DNA from: Cedecea neteri
GTDB taxonomy: Bacteria; Pseudomonadota; Gammaproteobacteria; Enterobacterales; Enterobacteriaceae
Assembly: GCF_000757825.1 (NCBI RefSeq)
Contig: NZ_CP009451.1
Location: 4,650,001 to 4,714,000 of the forward strand
DNA: 64,000 nucleotides
Reading direction: 5' to 3'
In this document: positions 1-8,491 of the stretch, piece after piece
Position numbering within the stretch: the first letter of the stretch is position 1
Layout of the letters: each line of letters begins with the position of its first letter
The notes under the pieces: generated by a model
What the model saw: only the letters and a program-made list of their open reading frames with translations
Told to the model about the DNA's origin: nothing
Database searches by the model: none
Made by a program: the position numbers and the translations under genes

Positions 1-2
1 GC

Positions 3-701
3 GCCTCGGCCTCTGAAATCTTTGCTGCGGCAATGCAGGATTACGGCCGTGCGCTGATTGTCGGCGAGCCGACCTTCGGGAAAGGCACCGTCCAGCAGTA
101 TCGCTCTTTGAACCGCATCTACGATCAGATGCTGCGCCCTGAGTGGCCAGCGCTGGGGTCCGTGCAGTACACCATTCAGAAGTTCTACCGCATCAACGGC
201 GGCAGTACCCAGCGTAAAGGTGTAACTCCAGACATCATGATGCCGACCGGGACCGAGCAAACGGAAACCGGCGAGAAGTTCGAAGACAATGCGTTGCCTT
301 GGGACAGCATCAATGCGGCGACCTACGTGAAGACCGGTGATTTAACGCCGTTCGAGCCGGAGCTGCTGAAGCTGCATCAGGAGCGCATCGCAAAAGATCC
401 GGAGTTCCAGTACATCATGAAGGACATTGCGCGTTTCAATGCCCTGAAAGAAAAACGTAATATCGTTTCCCTCAATTACGCCCAGCGCGAAAAAGAGAAT
501 CAGGAAGACGATGCTACGCGCCTGGCCCGAATAAACGATCGCTTCAAACGTGAAGGCAAAGCGCCGATTAAGAAACTCGACGACCTGCCGAAGGACTATC
601 AGGAAGCCGATCCGTATCTGGACGAAACGGTTCACATTGCCGTCGACCTGGCCGGCATAGAGCAGGACAGGCCGGCGGAGCAGCCGGCTCCGGCGAAATA
701 A
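3..701 (+). CDS. prc: Tail-specific protease Prc (Tsp), 3' part only
   Basis: Prc is a periplasmic serine protease that degrades proteins by their C-termini and helps control peptidoglycan hydrolases. The gene is cut by the window edge; about 232 C-terminal residues are present. The reading frame is open from base 3, upstream of the first ATG at 33. The window begins almost exactly at the active site: the Ser encoded at 6-8 lies 25 residues before the Lys encoded at 81-83 (in TFGKGTVQQ), the same spacing as the catalytic Ser430/Lys455 dyad of E. coli Prc. The rest is the C-terminal helical domain. htpX follows, as in E. coli. The identification rests on close recall of the E. coli sequence and is secure. 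Confidence 0.95.
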   Translation, partial: ASASEIFAAAMQDYGRALIVGEPTFGKGTVQQYRSLNRIYDQMLRPEWPALGSVQYTIQKFYRINGGSTQRKGVTPDIMMPTGTEQTETGEKFEDNALPWDSINAATYVKTGDLTPFEPELLKLHQERIAKDPEFQYIMKDIARFNALKEKRNIVSLNYAQREKENQEDDATRLARINDRFKREGKAPIKKLDDLPKDYQEADPYLDETVHIAVDLAGIEQDRPAEQPAPAK

Positions 702-710
702 CTCTCCCGG

Positions 711-740
711 ATGGGCACCCGAAACGGTGCCCATTTTTTT
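711..740 (+). terminator. Rho-independent terminator of prc
   Basis: A perfect 9-bp stem (ATGGGCACC / GGTGCCCAT) with a 6-base loop is followed directly by a run of seven T. It lies 10 bases after the prc stop codon. Confidence 0.9.
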
Positions 741-818
741 ACCTGTCTCCAGCGATGTAAGACAAATGCATACAAAATGTAAAGTTATGTATTATTAATC
801 ACTTGGCGGCGTCAGATG

Positions 819-843
819 CTTGAAAATAGGCGGCGCGCCCCTA
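819..843 (+). promoter_or_regulatory. Probable sigma-32 heat-shock promoter of htpX
   Basis: CTTGAAA at 819-825 matches the sigma-32 -35 element exactly. CCCCTA at 838-843 resembles the CCCCAT -10 element, with a slightly short spacer of 12 bases. htpX is a known heat-shock and Cpx-regulated gene, which supports the reading. Inferred, not proven. Confidence 0.5.
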
Positions 844-895
844 CGATGTTGTGGAGCGCAAAGAGCGTGTTTTTAACCGAGGTAAAAAGAAAATT

Positions 896-1777
896 ATGAT
901 GCGTATCGGGCTTTTCCTGCTGACCAACCTTGCGGTAATGGTCGTTTTCGGGCTGGTGCTAAGCCTGACGGGGATCCAGTCAAGCAGCGTTCAGGGTCTG
1001 ATGATCATGGCGGTGCTGTTTGGCTTTGGCGGCTCAATTATTTCCCTGCTGATGTCAAAATGGATGGCGTTACGTTCAGTAGGCGGTGAGGTGATTGAGC
1101 AGCCTCGTAACGAAACTGAGCGCTGGTTAATCGAAACCGTGCGCCAGCAGTCGCAGCAGGCGGGGATCGCGATGCCGCAGGTGGCGATTTATCATGCGCC
1201 GGACATCAATGCGTTTGCTACCGGGGCGCGACGTAACGCTTCTCTGGTGGCGGTCAGTACGGGTCTGTTGCAGAACATGAGCCGTGACGAAGCCGAAGCG
1301 GTTATCGCCCACGAAATTAGCCACATCGCCAACGGCGACATGGTGACGATGACCCTGATTCAGGGCGTGGTGAACACCTTCGTTATCTTTATTTCCCGCA
1401 TCATCGCTCAGGTAGCTTCCGGCTTCCTGTCCGGGAACCGTGATGAAAACGAAAGCAGCAACGGTAACCCGCTGATTTACTTTGCGGTCGCTACGGTGCT
1501 GGAGCTGGTGTTTGGTATTCTGGCGAGCATCATCACCATGTGGTTCTCACGTCACCGTGAATTCCACGCCGATGCCGGTTCTGCGAAACTGGTGGGTCGC
1601 GAGAAGATGATTGCTGCGCTGCAGCGTTTGAAAACCAGCTATGAGCCGCAGGAAGCCAGCAGCATGATGGCGTTTTGCATCAACGGGAAGGCTAAGTCAA
1701 TGAGCGAACTGTTCATGACCCACCCGCCGCTGGACAAACGTATCGAAGCGCTGCGCAGCGGTGAATACCTGAAGTAA
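896..1777 (+). CDS. htpX: Inner-membrane zinc metalloprotease HtpX
   Basis: HtpX is an M48-family membrane protease that works with FtsH in quality control of damaged inner-membrane proteins. Seen here: hydrophobic segments near residues 5-25 and 35-55, the zinc motif HEISH at 139-143, the third ligand Glu222 in EFHAD, and two further hydrophobic stretches between them. With the ATG at 896 the product is 293 residues, the same as E. coli HtpX; a GTG at 851 would add 15 residues with no counterpart. An AGGT ribosome site lies about 12 bases upstream. The gene has its own likely heat-shock promoter and is flanked by terminators, so it is monocistronic. Confidence 0.95.
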   Translation: MMRIGLFLLTNLAVMVVFGLVLSLTGIQSSSVQGLMIMAVLFGFGGSIISLLMSKWMALRSVGGEVIEQPRNETERWLIETVRQQSQQAGIAMPQVAIYHAPDINAFATGARRNASLVAVSTGLLQNMSRDEAEAVIAHEISHIANGDMVTMTLIQGVVNTFVIFISRIIAQVASGFLSGNRDENESSNGNPLIYFAVATVLELVFGILASIITMWFSRHREFHADAGSAKLVGREKMIAALQRLKTSYEPQEASSMMAFCINGKAKSMSELFMTHPPLDKRIEALRSGEYLK

Positions 1778-1793
1778 CGGAAACATTGAACTG

Positions 1794-1824
1794 AAAAAGC
1801 GTGCCCTGGCGGCACGCTTTTTTT
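1794..1824. terminator. Bidirectional terminator between htpX and yebQ
   Basis: The stem AAAAAGCGTGCC / GGCACGCTTTTT (1794-1805 with 1811-1822) has a 5-base loop. The T run on the plus strand serves htpX and the A run serves the convergent yebQ, whose stop codon overlaps the distal end. Confidence 0.85.
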
Positions 1825-3196
1825 ATGCCTGCGCCCGAGGCTGGGACATTCTGAGCCCGCTGACAACGGCGGCCACGGTGGCAAAGATCCCCGCCAGTAT
1901 CAGCGAGGCATGGGTGCCGCTCGCGCCAAACAGGTTAAACATTAGCGCCACCAGCGCGGCCCCGCAGCTTTGGCCCAGCAGGCGGGCGGTGCCCAACATG
2001 CCGCTGGCACCTCCGCTGCGATGACGGGGCGCGGATGAGATAATGGTGTGGTTGTTTGGCGACTGGAAAAGGCCAAAGCCTGCGCCACAAAGCACCATAC
2101 GCCAGATGATGTTGATATCGGACGGATCGTGCGGCAGCATTGCCAAAGCAAAAAGGCCGCAGGCCATCACGAAAAGCCCCACGGCACCCATCAGGCCGGC
2201 GTGAACCCGCTCGATCAGGTAGCCCGCCAGCGGAGCCATCACCATGGTCGCCAGCGGCCACGGCGTTAACAGCAGCCCGGTTTCAACTTCACTCCGCCCC
2301 AGCACGGTTTGCATAAAAAAGGGCAGGGAGACCAGCGCCAGCATCTGGGCGCCAAACGAGCATATTGAGGTGCCGATAGACAGCGAAAAAATCGGGATCC
2401 TCAGCAGGTCAACCGGCAGCAGCGGGAACGGAAGGCGCAGCTGGCGACGAATAAAGAAATAGCCGATTATCACCAGCGCGGCCAGCTCACCAATGATGAC
2501 TGAGCCAGGCTGGCCTTGTGAAAAGCCGCTGATAGCCGAAATCAGCAGGCCGAAGGTCAGGGCGTTCATTATCGCGCTCGGAATGTCAAAGCGCTGACCC
2601 TGAGATTTCTGCTGATTAGGCGGCAAATAGCGCAGGGCCAAAACCAGCGAAACAATGCCAATCGGCACGTTGATCAAAAACAGCCATTGCCAGGAAGCGA
2701 CGGAAAGGATCGCCGCGGCAACGGTAGGGCCAGCGGCTGAGGAAACGGCCACGATAAACGAATTGACGCCCATACCTCGGCCAAGAAAACGCTGAGGGTA
2801 AATAAGGCGAATCAACGCGGTGTTGACGCTCATCAGCGCCGCACCGCCAAATCCCTGCAGCACACGGGCAAACGTCAACATTGGCAGAGAGGTTGAGGTG
2901 GCGCAAAACAGCGACGTCAGGCAGAACAGCACCAGGCCGCACTGATAGATACGACGGTAGCCAAAAATATCGCCGAGAAATGAAAGTGACAGCAGCGAAA
3001 CGATGATCGCTATCTGATAGGCGTTAACCACCCAAATAGACTCCGCCGGGCTGGCGTTTAAATCATGAGCAATGGTAGGCAGGGCGACGTTAGCGATAGC
3101 GCCGTCCAGAACGGCCATCATAATGCCGAGCGCGATGGTGAGAATGGCACCATAACGTTGAGGCGCAGGTAAGCCGTCGGACACGAATTTATCCAT
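1823..3196 (-). CDS. yebQ: MFS multidrug-type transporter YebQ
   Basis: This is a 457-residue major facilitator of the DHA2 (14-helix) type, an inner-membrane proton-driven exporter whose natural substrate is unknown. Seen: many hydrophobic spans and the conserved loop GDIFGYRRIYQ (motif A-like) between helices 2 and 3. The remembered E. coli YebQ matches along the whole length, including the C-terminal end in QPRAQA. Length equals the E. coli protein. It lies between htpX and kdgR on the opposite strand, the same arrangement as in E. coli. The intergenic space to kdgR (175 bases) holds divergent promoters. Confidence 0.92.
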   Translation of the reverse strand: MDKFVSDGLPAPQRYGAILTIALGIMMAVLDGAIANVALPTIAHDLNASPAESIWVVNAYQIAIIVSLLSLSFLGDIFGYRRIYQCGLVLFCLTSLFCATSTSLPMLTFARVLQGFGGAALMSVNTALIRLIYPQRFLGRGMGVNSFIVAVSSAAGPTVAAAILSVASWQWLFLINVPIGIVSLVLALRYLPPNQQKSQGQRFDIPSAIMNALTFGLLISAISGFSQGQPGSVIIGELAALVIIGYFFIRRQLRLPFPLLPVDLLRIPIFSLSIGTSICSFGAQMLALVSLPFFMQTVLGRSEVETGLLLTPWPLATMVMAPLAGYLIERVHAGLMGAVGLFVMACGLFALAMLPHDPSDINIIWRMVLCGAGFGLFQSPNNHTIISSAPRHRSGGASGMLGTARLLGQSCGAALVALMFNLFGASGTHASLILAGIFATVAAVVSGLRMSQPRAQA

Positions 3197-3371
3197 ACTT
3201 GAAATGTGTTGTCTGAAGTCGTTAGGAGGGTAATGATTTTATCATCAATTAATCTCGTGAATGCCGCAGATTTGTAACGAATCAGCAGGCTTTAATTGCG
3301 GCTCCCGCGGGGCATCCATATACTAAAAAGCAGTTCCGATTTTTATAAAACAACAACGCCCGAGGTGATAC

Positions 3372-4163
3372 ATGGCACTCTCAGATCCCGATAAACAACC
3401 CGATTCAGTTTCTTCCGTGCTGAAAGTTTTCGGCATCTTGCAGGCGCTTGGTGAGGAAAAAGAAATTGGAATAACCGAGCTGTCTCAGCGAGTGATGATG
3501 TCCAAAAGCACCGTGTATCGCTTTTTGCAGACCATGAAATCCTTAGGCTATGTTTCTCAGGAAGAGGAGTCGGAAAAATATGCGCTCACGCTGAAGCTTT
3601 TTGAGCTGGGCAGCGGCGCGCTGCAAAACGTCGACCTCATCCGTAGCGCGGATTTACAGATGCGCGAACTGTCCCGGCTGACCAGAGAAGCCATTCACCT
3701 CGGCGCGCTGGACGAAAGCAGCATTGTTTATATTCATAAAATTGACTCGCTCTATAATCTGAGAATGTACTCCCGCGTAGGGCGTCGCAATCCGCTTTAC
3801 AGCACGGCTATTGGCAAGGTTTTGCTGGCGTGGCGGGATCGCGGGGAGGTTCTGGATATTCTCGGCGACGTTGAATACGTCCGCAGTACGGAACGCACCA
3901 TCGTCAGCACTGAAGCGCTTCTCCCGGTGCTTGAGCAGGTTCGTAAACAGGGTTACGGGGAAGACAACGAAGAGCAGGAAGAGGGCATCCGCTGCGTAGC
4001 GGTGCCGGTGTTCGATCGTTTTGGTGTGGTCATTGCTGGAATGAGCATTTCATTCCCAACGTTACGCTACACTGAGGAAGGGCTGGCTGAATACGTGAAG
4101 ATTCTGCATGAGGCAGCCCGCACGCTGTCACGGCAGATGGGCTACCATCACTATCCTTTCTGA
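3372..4163 (+). CDS. kdgR: IclR-family repressor KdgR
   Basis: KdgR represses genes for uptake and breakdown of 2-keto-3-deoxygluconate and related hexuronate products. The 263-residue protein has an N-terminal winged helix-turn-helix (about residues 18-75, with ITELSQRVMMSKSTVYRFL as the recognition region) and a C-terminal IclR effector domain (about 90-258). Length equals E. coli KdgR. The ATG at 3372 follows a GAGGTG ribosome site at 3363-3368. No KdgR target gene lies in this window, so it acts in trans. Confidence 0.95.
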   Translation: MALSDPDKQPDSVSSVLKVFGILQALGEEKEIGITELSQRVMMSKSTVYRFLQTMKSLGYVSQEEESEKYALTLKLFELGSGALQNVDLIRSADLQMRELSRLTREAIHLGALDESSIVYIHKIDSLYNLRMYSRVGRRNPLYSTAIGKVLLAWRDRGEVLDILGDVEYVRSTERTIVSTEALLPVLEQVRKQGYGEDNEEQEEGIRCVAVPVFDRFGVVIAGMSISFPTLRYTEEGLAEYVKILHEAARTLSRQMGYHHYPF

Positions 4164-4175
4164 TTCGTGAAAGCG

Positions 4176-4195
4176 GGCCGCGTAAAGCCGCGGCC
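4176..4195 (+). terminator. Weak hairpin after kdgR
   Basis: GGCCGCG (4176-4182) and CGCGGCC (4189-4195) form a 7-bp GC stem with a 6-base loop just after kdgR. There is no T tract on either strand, so this may be a transcript-stabilising hairpin rather than a classical terminator. Confidence 0.3.
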
Positions 4196-4203
4196 AGGTC
4201 TGT

Positions 4204-4443
4204 CTACCCGTTATCAATAGTTTTATCGACTTTACGCAGCAGCGGGCAGTCGGTCAGGCCAATAATCCCGCTGTCGGTATGAATAAACTGTGCGGTCACG
4301 GTATTACGTGCCGTGAGGTACTTACATTGCAGTCCTAGCCCGGCTGCATTTTCTTTGCTGCCAATCAACACGCCGTACCCGGAGAGCAATAAGCCTGTCC
4401 AGACGATGGCGATAACAATTACCGTACGAATAATCACGCGCAT
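4204..4443 (-). CDS. yobH: Small membrane or exported protein YobH
   Basis: A 79-residue protein of unknown function. It has an N-terminal hydrophobic helix (about residues 4-24) and a small C-terminal domain with two cysteines (in LGLQCKYL and TDCPLLRK), suggesting an exported or membrane-tethered domain with a possible disulfide. The ATG at 4443 has a GAGG site seven bases upstream and gives exactly the E. coli YobH length. An in-frame ATG at 4461 would add six residues and lacks a ribosome site. It is divergent from mgrB, as in E. coli. Confidence 0.88.
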   Translation of the reverse strand: MRVIIRTVIVIAIVWTGLLLSGYGVLIGSKENAAGLGLQCKYLTARNTVTAQFIHTDSGIIGLTDCPLLRKVDKTIDNG

Positions 4444-4602
4444 ACTTACCTCAAACATCAATCAATCTTTGTAGCAAGCTTATCCTGGATTACAGATGTC
4501 ACAATCTGATGATTCTGAAATGAAAAAGCAGGAAACGTTACTTATGGTTTAGTTGGATAGTGGTAAATTATCGAAATTCTATGGTCAAGAGGTGGCGTTG
4601 TA

Positions 4603-4746
4603 GTGAGAAAGTACAGATGGGTGATTGTTTTAGTGATTGTGGTTACCTGCCTGCTGTTATGGACTCAAATGATAAATGTGATGTGCGACCAGGATGTGCA
4701 ATTTTTCAGCGGCATTTGTACCATTAATAAATTTATCCCCTGGTAG
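4603..4746 (+). CDS. mgrB: MgrB, small membrane inhibitor of PhoQ
   Basis: MgrB is a 47-residue inner-membrane protein that binds the sensor kinase PhoQ and damps PhoP/PhoQ signalling; its loss causes polymyxin resistance in Klebsiella and relatives. The frame starts with GTG (4603) behind an AAGAGGTGG ribosome site and reads M-R-K-Y-R-W, a transmembrane helix of about residues 7-24, then [13 protein letters not shown] with the two periplasmic cysteines (28 and 39), ending in FIPW. It matches E. coli MgrB in length and in the conserved C-terminal half. The gene is intact and not interrupted by an IS. Confidence 0.93.
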   Translation: MRKYRWVIVLVIVVTCLLLWTQMINVMCDQDVQFFSGICTINKFIPW

Positions 4747-4800
4747 TGATGCTTCTCTCTCTGCCTCAGGTGTAGAATGCATTTTTTTTGAGGTGGTAAG

Positions 4801-5082
4801 ATGAACGAAATGGGTTTTAGCGCTCTGAATATCATGCCGCTGGCTATCTCGCTGGTGACGTTGATTGTGGGCCTTGTATTGTGGTTTTTTGTGAACCGTT
4901 CCAGCAGCCGTGCAAACGATCAGATTGCCTTGCTTGAAGAGCTGGTGGATTTACAAAAGCGTCAAAACGCTTTGCTGCGCCGTCTGTGTGAAGCAAACGA
5001 ACCGGAGTCGGAGCAAAAACCGGCTATGGCTGCGCAAGAAGATAATGATGACGACTTTGTGCGTCTGGTAGCTGAACGCTAA
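4801..5082 (+). CDS. yebO: Membrane protein YebO
   Basis: A 93-residue protein of unknown function. One transmembrane helix (about residues 12-32) is followed by a cytoplasmic, charged helical tail containing QKRQNALLRRLCEANEPE, identical in pattern to E. coli YebO, and an acidic end finishing in RLVAER. The ATG follows GAGGTGGTAAG directly. It lies just downstream of mgrB on the same strand and may share its transcript; the gap is 54 bases. Confidence 0.9.
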   Translation: MNEMGFSALNIMPLAISLVTLIVGLVLWFFVNRSSSRANDQIALLEELVDLQKRQNALLRRLCEANEPESEQKPAMAAQEDNDDDFVRLVAER

Positions 5083-5098
5083 ACAGGCTGGAGGTGGG

Positions 5099-6094
5099 AT
5101 GAGCTGGAAAAACCCCTGGTACAACCCGCAATTATCCCACCATCTGCCCGACGGGTTTCGCAATGCGGAACCGGCTGTACGGCAGCCCGGCGACGTCAAA
5201 CGGTGGCGTCAGGAGCGTAAAGCGCAGCAGCTCCCGCATCCTCCCGTCGAAGGGTATTCCACGTTTATTGAACGCTGGTGGCAGCGCGCAGACCTGAGCG
5301 GCAGCGATGACCGCGTGTGGTGGCTGGGGCATGCCAGTTTGTTACTGCGGCTCAATGGCTACTTTTTACTGACCGACCCCGTTTTTTCTCGCCGTGCATC
5401 CCCCGTTTCTTTTGCTGGACCCTCCCGGCGCACCGAAGTGCCAATCGATCTTAAACAGCTCCCCCGGCTGGATGCGGTACTTATTTCACATAACCATTAC
5501 GACCATCTGGACAGCAAAACCGTACGCAGGTTGGTCAAACGTTTCCCGGACGTGCATTTTTTCGTGCCGCTTGGCCTGAAGGCGTGGTTCAGCAAGCGTG
5601 GAATAGAGCAGGTGACGGAGCTGGACTGGTGGCAAAGCTTTAACTGGTGCGGCATGGTTTTTACCGCCGTGCCGGCCCGCCACTGGAGTATGCGAACTTT
5701 TTGGGATCGTAACCGTTCATTGTGGTGCGGCTGGGTGATAGAGCACGGCCCGCTGCGCTTTTGGTTCAGCGGCGATTCCGGTTACACCGAGTCTCTGGCA
5801 GAGATCTTCCGGCGATTAGGTCCGTTTGATATGGCGGCATTGCCTATCGGCGCCTATGAACCTCGCTGGTTTATGGGGGATCACCATATGGATCCTCAGC
5901 AGGCCGTTGCGCTATGGCAAAAGATGGGCAAACCCACGACGATTCCTATTCACTGGGGGGTATTTGAACTTGCCGATGAGTCGCTCGATAAACCGCCCCG
6001 GGAATTGCGTGAGGCATTGGATGAGCAGGGGGAAGGCGATGATGTGTTTTCTCCGCTGCGTATTGGTCAAAGTTTGCCCTTAACGAAAAAATAA
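5099..6094 (+). CDS. Metallo-beta-lactamase-fold hydrolase, RomA/NAPE-PLD-like
   Basis: A 331-residue cytoplasmic hydrolase (no signal peptide) of the MBL superfamily. The metal motif HNHYDHLD starts at His131 (His131, His133, Asp135, His136). Later ligands are seen in ARHWS, SGDSGY (Asp) and PIHWG (His), an order typical of RomA and N-acyl-phosphatidylethanolamine phospholipase D relatives. Substrate unknown. It begins 16 bases after yebO behind GGAGGTGGG, so yebO and this gene are probably cotranscribed. I do not recall an E. coli K-12 counterpart at this position. It is not next to a ramA-like regulator, unlike romA itself, so I give no symbol. Confidence 0.8.
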   Translation: MSWKNPWYNPQLSHHLPDGFRNAEPAVRQPGDVKRWRQERKAQQLPHPPVEGYSTFIERWWQRADLSGSDDRVWWLGHASLLLRLNGYFLLTDPVFSRRASPVSFAGPSRRTEVPIDLKQLPRLDAVLISHNHYDHLDSKTVRRLVKRFPDVHFFVPLGLKAWFSKRGIEQVTELDWWQSFNWCGMVFTAVPARHWSMRTFWDRNRSLWCGWVIEHGPLRFWFSGDSGYTESLAEIFRRLGPFDMAALPIGAYEPRWFMGDHHMDPQQAVALWQKMGKPTTIPIHWGVFELADESLDKPPRELREALDEQGEGDDVFSPLRIGQSLPLTKK

Positions 6095-6645
6095 GAATTT
6101 ATTATTATCACTTCTTGTGATGATTCTATTTCTATTTGTGCCCATTAAATCAGCGGTCAGTCTCTCTTTTAATTCATCGAAACGTTTTTATTGCCTTATC
6201 CTGGGGCAATTTGTCATTAAACTTTCATTATTTTGGTGCATTATAATCGGTCTGCTGTACAAGCTTTATTCTGCAGTGCATTTAAAAGGCCATGGCGAAA
6301 GCCGTTATCCTGACGTCCTGACTGGCCTTAGGTTAATTTGTGCATAGATATGCATAAAAAATCATAAAGATATATCCTCAAAAGTGGATTTTATTAAACG
6401 GATATCTGGACGAAAAGTAAGGTTTACGCTAAGGTTCCAAAGTTGCCGGAATGTTGTTGAAACACAATCTCTTGCGGTAACTTTACGTGGCGAAAATTTA
6501 CGTCAATAAGCGCAGATTACTTTCTTAAAGTAATCGTGTAATTTTCTGAATCTGTGCGGCAGATCGACACATGCTTAAAAATGGCTTGCCATTGTTTACG
6601 TTGTGTGTGATAACACGTTGGGTTAAACGAGGTACAGTTCTGTTT
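6095..6645. other. 551-base non-coding gap upstream of yobF-cspC
   Basis: No convincing gene here: the short frames lack ribosome sites and recognisable products. The region is AT-rich compared with its neighbours. It contains one perfect small palindrome (TGCATA-GA-TATGCA, 6341-6354) and probably holds the promoter and long leader of the yobF-cspC transcript. Confidence 0.5.
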
Positions 6646-6789
6646 ATGTGTGGCATTTTCAGTAAAGAAGACCTGAGTAAACACGTTGTCGTTGAATACC
6701 GCTTCTCTGCCGAGCCTTATATTAGTGCCTCATGCAGTAATGTCTCTGTTTTATCTAAGTTATGCCTGCGGGCGAAGAATACAATCTAA
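6646..6789 (+). CDS. yobF: Small stress protein YobF
   Basis: A 47-residue protein encoded immediately upstream of cspC in the same transcript. It starts [14 protein letters not shown] and ends LCLRAKNTI, matching E. coli YobF nearly residue for residue. In E. coli YobF accumulates after heat shock and other stresses; its molecular function is unknown. The ATG at 6646 is preceded by a distant GAGG (about 13 bases upstream), so translation may be weak or regulated. It ends 12 bases before cspC. Confidence 0.92.
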   Translation: MCGIFSKEDLSKHVVVEYRFSAEPYISASCSNVSVLSKLCLRAKNTI

Positions 6790-6801
6790 GGAATTTGCAA
6801 A

Positions 6802-7011
6802 ATGGCAAAGATTAAAGGTCAAGTTAAGTGGTTCAACGAGTCTAAAGGTTTTGGTTTCATTACTCCAGCTGACGGCAGCAAAGATGTATTCGTACACTTC
6901 TCTGCAATCCAGGGTAACGGCTTCAAAACTCTGGCTGAAGGCCAGAACGTTGAATTCGAAATCCAGGACGGCCAGAAAGGCCCTGCTGCAGTTAACGTGA
7001 CTGCCATCTAA
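6802..7011 (+). CDS. cspC: Cold-shock-family RNA chaperone CspC
   Basis: A 69-residue single cold-shock domain protein, apparently identical to E. coli CspC. It binds single-stranded RNA and DNA, melts RNA structure, acts as an antiterminator and stabilises stress mRNAs, and is not itself cold-induced. RNP1 (KGFGFI, about 16-21) and RNP2 (VFVHF, about 30-34) are intact. A TAAGGA ribosome site lies 9 bases before the ATG. The coding sequence is untouched, but its terminator is split by an insertion sequence starting 59 bases after the stop codon. Confidence 0.97.
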
Positions 7012-7069
7012 TTCTTCTGGATTAGAGCTCAGGCGCGAATAACGCCGAATTGAGATAAAAGCCCCGTTT

Positions 7070-7094
7070 TGGACTGACCCCATAAAGTTGGACA
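7070..7094. repeat. Terminal inverted repeat of the IS, orfB end
   Basis: Begins TGGACTGACCCC and ends AGTTGGACA. It matches the reverse complement of 8492-8516 apart from one shifted base in the middle. Confidence 0.88.
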
Positions 7095-7101
7095 GTTCAT
7101 G

Positions 7102-7887
7102 TTAAGCGGCTATCGGGGTCTGGGTTCGGTATTCTACCGGACTCAGGCCTTTTAATTTCAGACTGATCCGCTCGTTGTTATAGTAATGGATATAGTCCTC
7201 TATCGCCTTCCTCAGTTCATTCAGATCGCTGAACCTGTTCAGGTAAAAACACTCCGATTTCAGTGTGCCGAAGAAGTTCTCCATCACCGCATTATCCAGA
7301 CAGTTTCCTTTGCGCGACATACTTTGTGTCATGCCCTGTGCCTTTAACCTTGCCTGATAGCCTGCCATTCGATATTGCCAGCCCTGATCCGTGTGCAGCA
7401 AGGGGCTATCTTCCGGGCTGAGCTTCAGGAACGCATCGCGCAGCATGCTATTAACCATCTCCATCACCGGCCTTTCCGACAGGCTGTAGGAGATAATCTC
7501 CCGGTTAAACAGATCGAGAACCGGCGACAGATACAGCTTTTTACCCTGTACTGAGAACTCGGTGACATCCGTGACCCATTTTTCGTTGGCTTTCGATGCC
7601 CCGAAGTTCCGGCCCAGGATATTGGGTGCAGCCTTGCCCACTTCCCCTTTCCAGGCACGATATTTCTTCACCCTTATCAGAGAACGGAGCGACAGTTCTG
7701 CCATCAGCCGCTGTACAGTTTTATGGTTCACCAGCAGACCCTGCCTTCTCAGCGAGAGCGTGATCCTGCGGTAGCCATAACGCCCTTTGTGATAGTGATA
7801 AATCTCTCTGATTTTGGCTTTCAGCCCGGCATGCCTGTCTGCTCGCTTCAGCGCATTGATATTGTGATACCACGTACTGCGGGACAT
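7102..7887 (-). CDS. IS150-type transposase, OrfB (catalytic part)
   Basis: This carries the integrase core of the transposase. With the ATG at 7887 the protein is 261 residues, and the catalytic residues are Asp107 (KWVTDVTEF), Asp167 (LLHTDQGWQY) and Glu203 (DNAVMENFF), giving the DD(35)E spacing of IS3-family enzymes. The frame stays open upstream of 7887 into the end of orfA (reading IINELRLEYALSDLLRAAG). As in other IS3 elements, the active protein is therefore probably an OrfAB fusion made by a -1 ribosomal frameshift near the A5 run (complement of 7960-7964). Confidence 0.92.
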   Translation of the reverse strand: MSRSTWYHNINALKRADRHAGLKAKIREIYHYHKGRYGYRRITLSLRRQGLLVNHKTVQRLMAELSLRSLIRVKKYRAWKGEVGKAAPNILGRNFGASKANEKWVTDVTEFSVQGKKLYLSPVLDLFNREIISYSLSERPVMEMVNSMLRDAFLKLSPEDSPLLHTDQGWQYRMAGYQARLKAQGMTQSMSRKGNCLDNAVMENFFGTLKSECFYLNRFSDLNELRKAIEDYIHYYNNERISLKLKGLSPVEYRTQTPIAA

Positions 7888-7940
7888 GCCCGCTGCACGA
7901 AGAAGATCACTGAGCGCATACTCCAGCCTTAGTTCGTTGA

Positions 7941-8465
7941 TTATTGCGGCTTTCCGCCGTTTTTCTCGCTTTGAACTAAGGCCTTCAGCTTTTTTAGATA
8001 GGCATTCTCTGCTCGCAGGTAACGAAGTTCAGCCCGCAACTCTTCGGGAGATAACTTATCCAGCGCAGCATCGGTAAGTGGAGGTGTTTTTTTGGGTTTT
8101 GTCATGTCCTTGCTCCGGCCAGGTTTTATGCTCAGAAGTCCTTTTTCACCTGCGTCTTTGTAGACATTCACCCAGTGCCGGACAACGGTTTCAGTGGAGA
8201 TATTAAACCGTGCGGCAGCTTCGCGCATCGAAAGTTCTTCAGCGAGAACCGTGCGTACGACAGTAATCCGGAACGCCGGAGAATGGCGGTCATTTTTCCA
8301 GGTAATGCCATCAATACCGTGGAGTTGCCAGGCTCTTACCCAGCGTCGCACTGATGTTCTTTCAACACCAAAACGTTCAGCGGTACGATGTGTTCCATCT
8401 TTTCCGGCAAGGTAGTGTTTGACTACAGCTAATCTGGTTTCGAGGGAATATTTTGGCTTTGCCAT
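7941..8465 (-). CDS. IS150-type transposase, OrfA (DNA-binding part)
   Basis: A 174-residue protein with two helix-turn-helix segments (about 15-50 and 75-110) that bind the element's ends, and a C-terminal leucine-rich coiled coil (LRYLRAENAYLKKLKAL) for multimerisation. The ATG at 8465 gives a length close to IS150 OrfA (173); a start at 8498 would lie inside the terminal repeat. The end overlaps the upstream extension of the orfB frame, where the GAGAAAAAC sequence could allow -1 slippage. Confidence 0.9.
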   Translation of the reverse strand: MAKPKYSLETRLAVVKHYLAGKDGTHRTAERFGVERTSVRRWVRAWQLHGIDGITWKNDRHSPAFRITVVRTVLAEELSMREAAARFNISTETVVRHWVNVYKDAGEKGLLSIKPGRSKDMTKPKKTPPLTDAALDKLSPEELRAELRYLRAENAYLKKLKALVQSEKNGGKPQ

Positions 8466-8491
8466 AAAAAACTGCACCTTACTCAGTTGGG

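Noticed and set aside
851..895. N-terminal extension of HtpX from GTG 851
   Set aside because: The extra 15 residues are basic, precede the membrane helix and are absent from E. coli HtpX; the ATG at 896 has the better context.
4546..4569. PhoP box upstream of mgrB
   Set aside because: GGTTTA at 4546-4551 could be one half, but the second half at the required 11-base step reads ATAGTG. Regulation by PhoP is expected from family knowledge, but the box is not visible enough to annotate.
6117..6347. 76-residue frame before yobF
   Set aside because: Hydrophobic AT-rich random frame with no ribosome site or recognisable relative.
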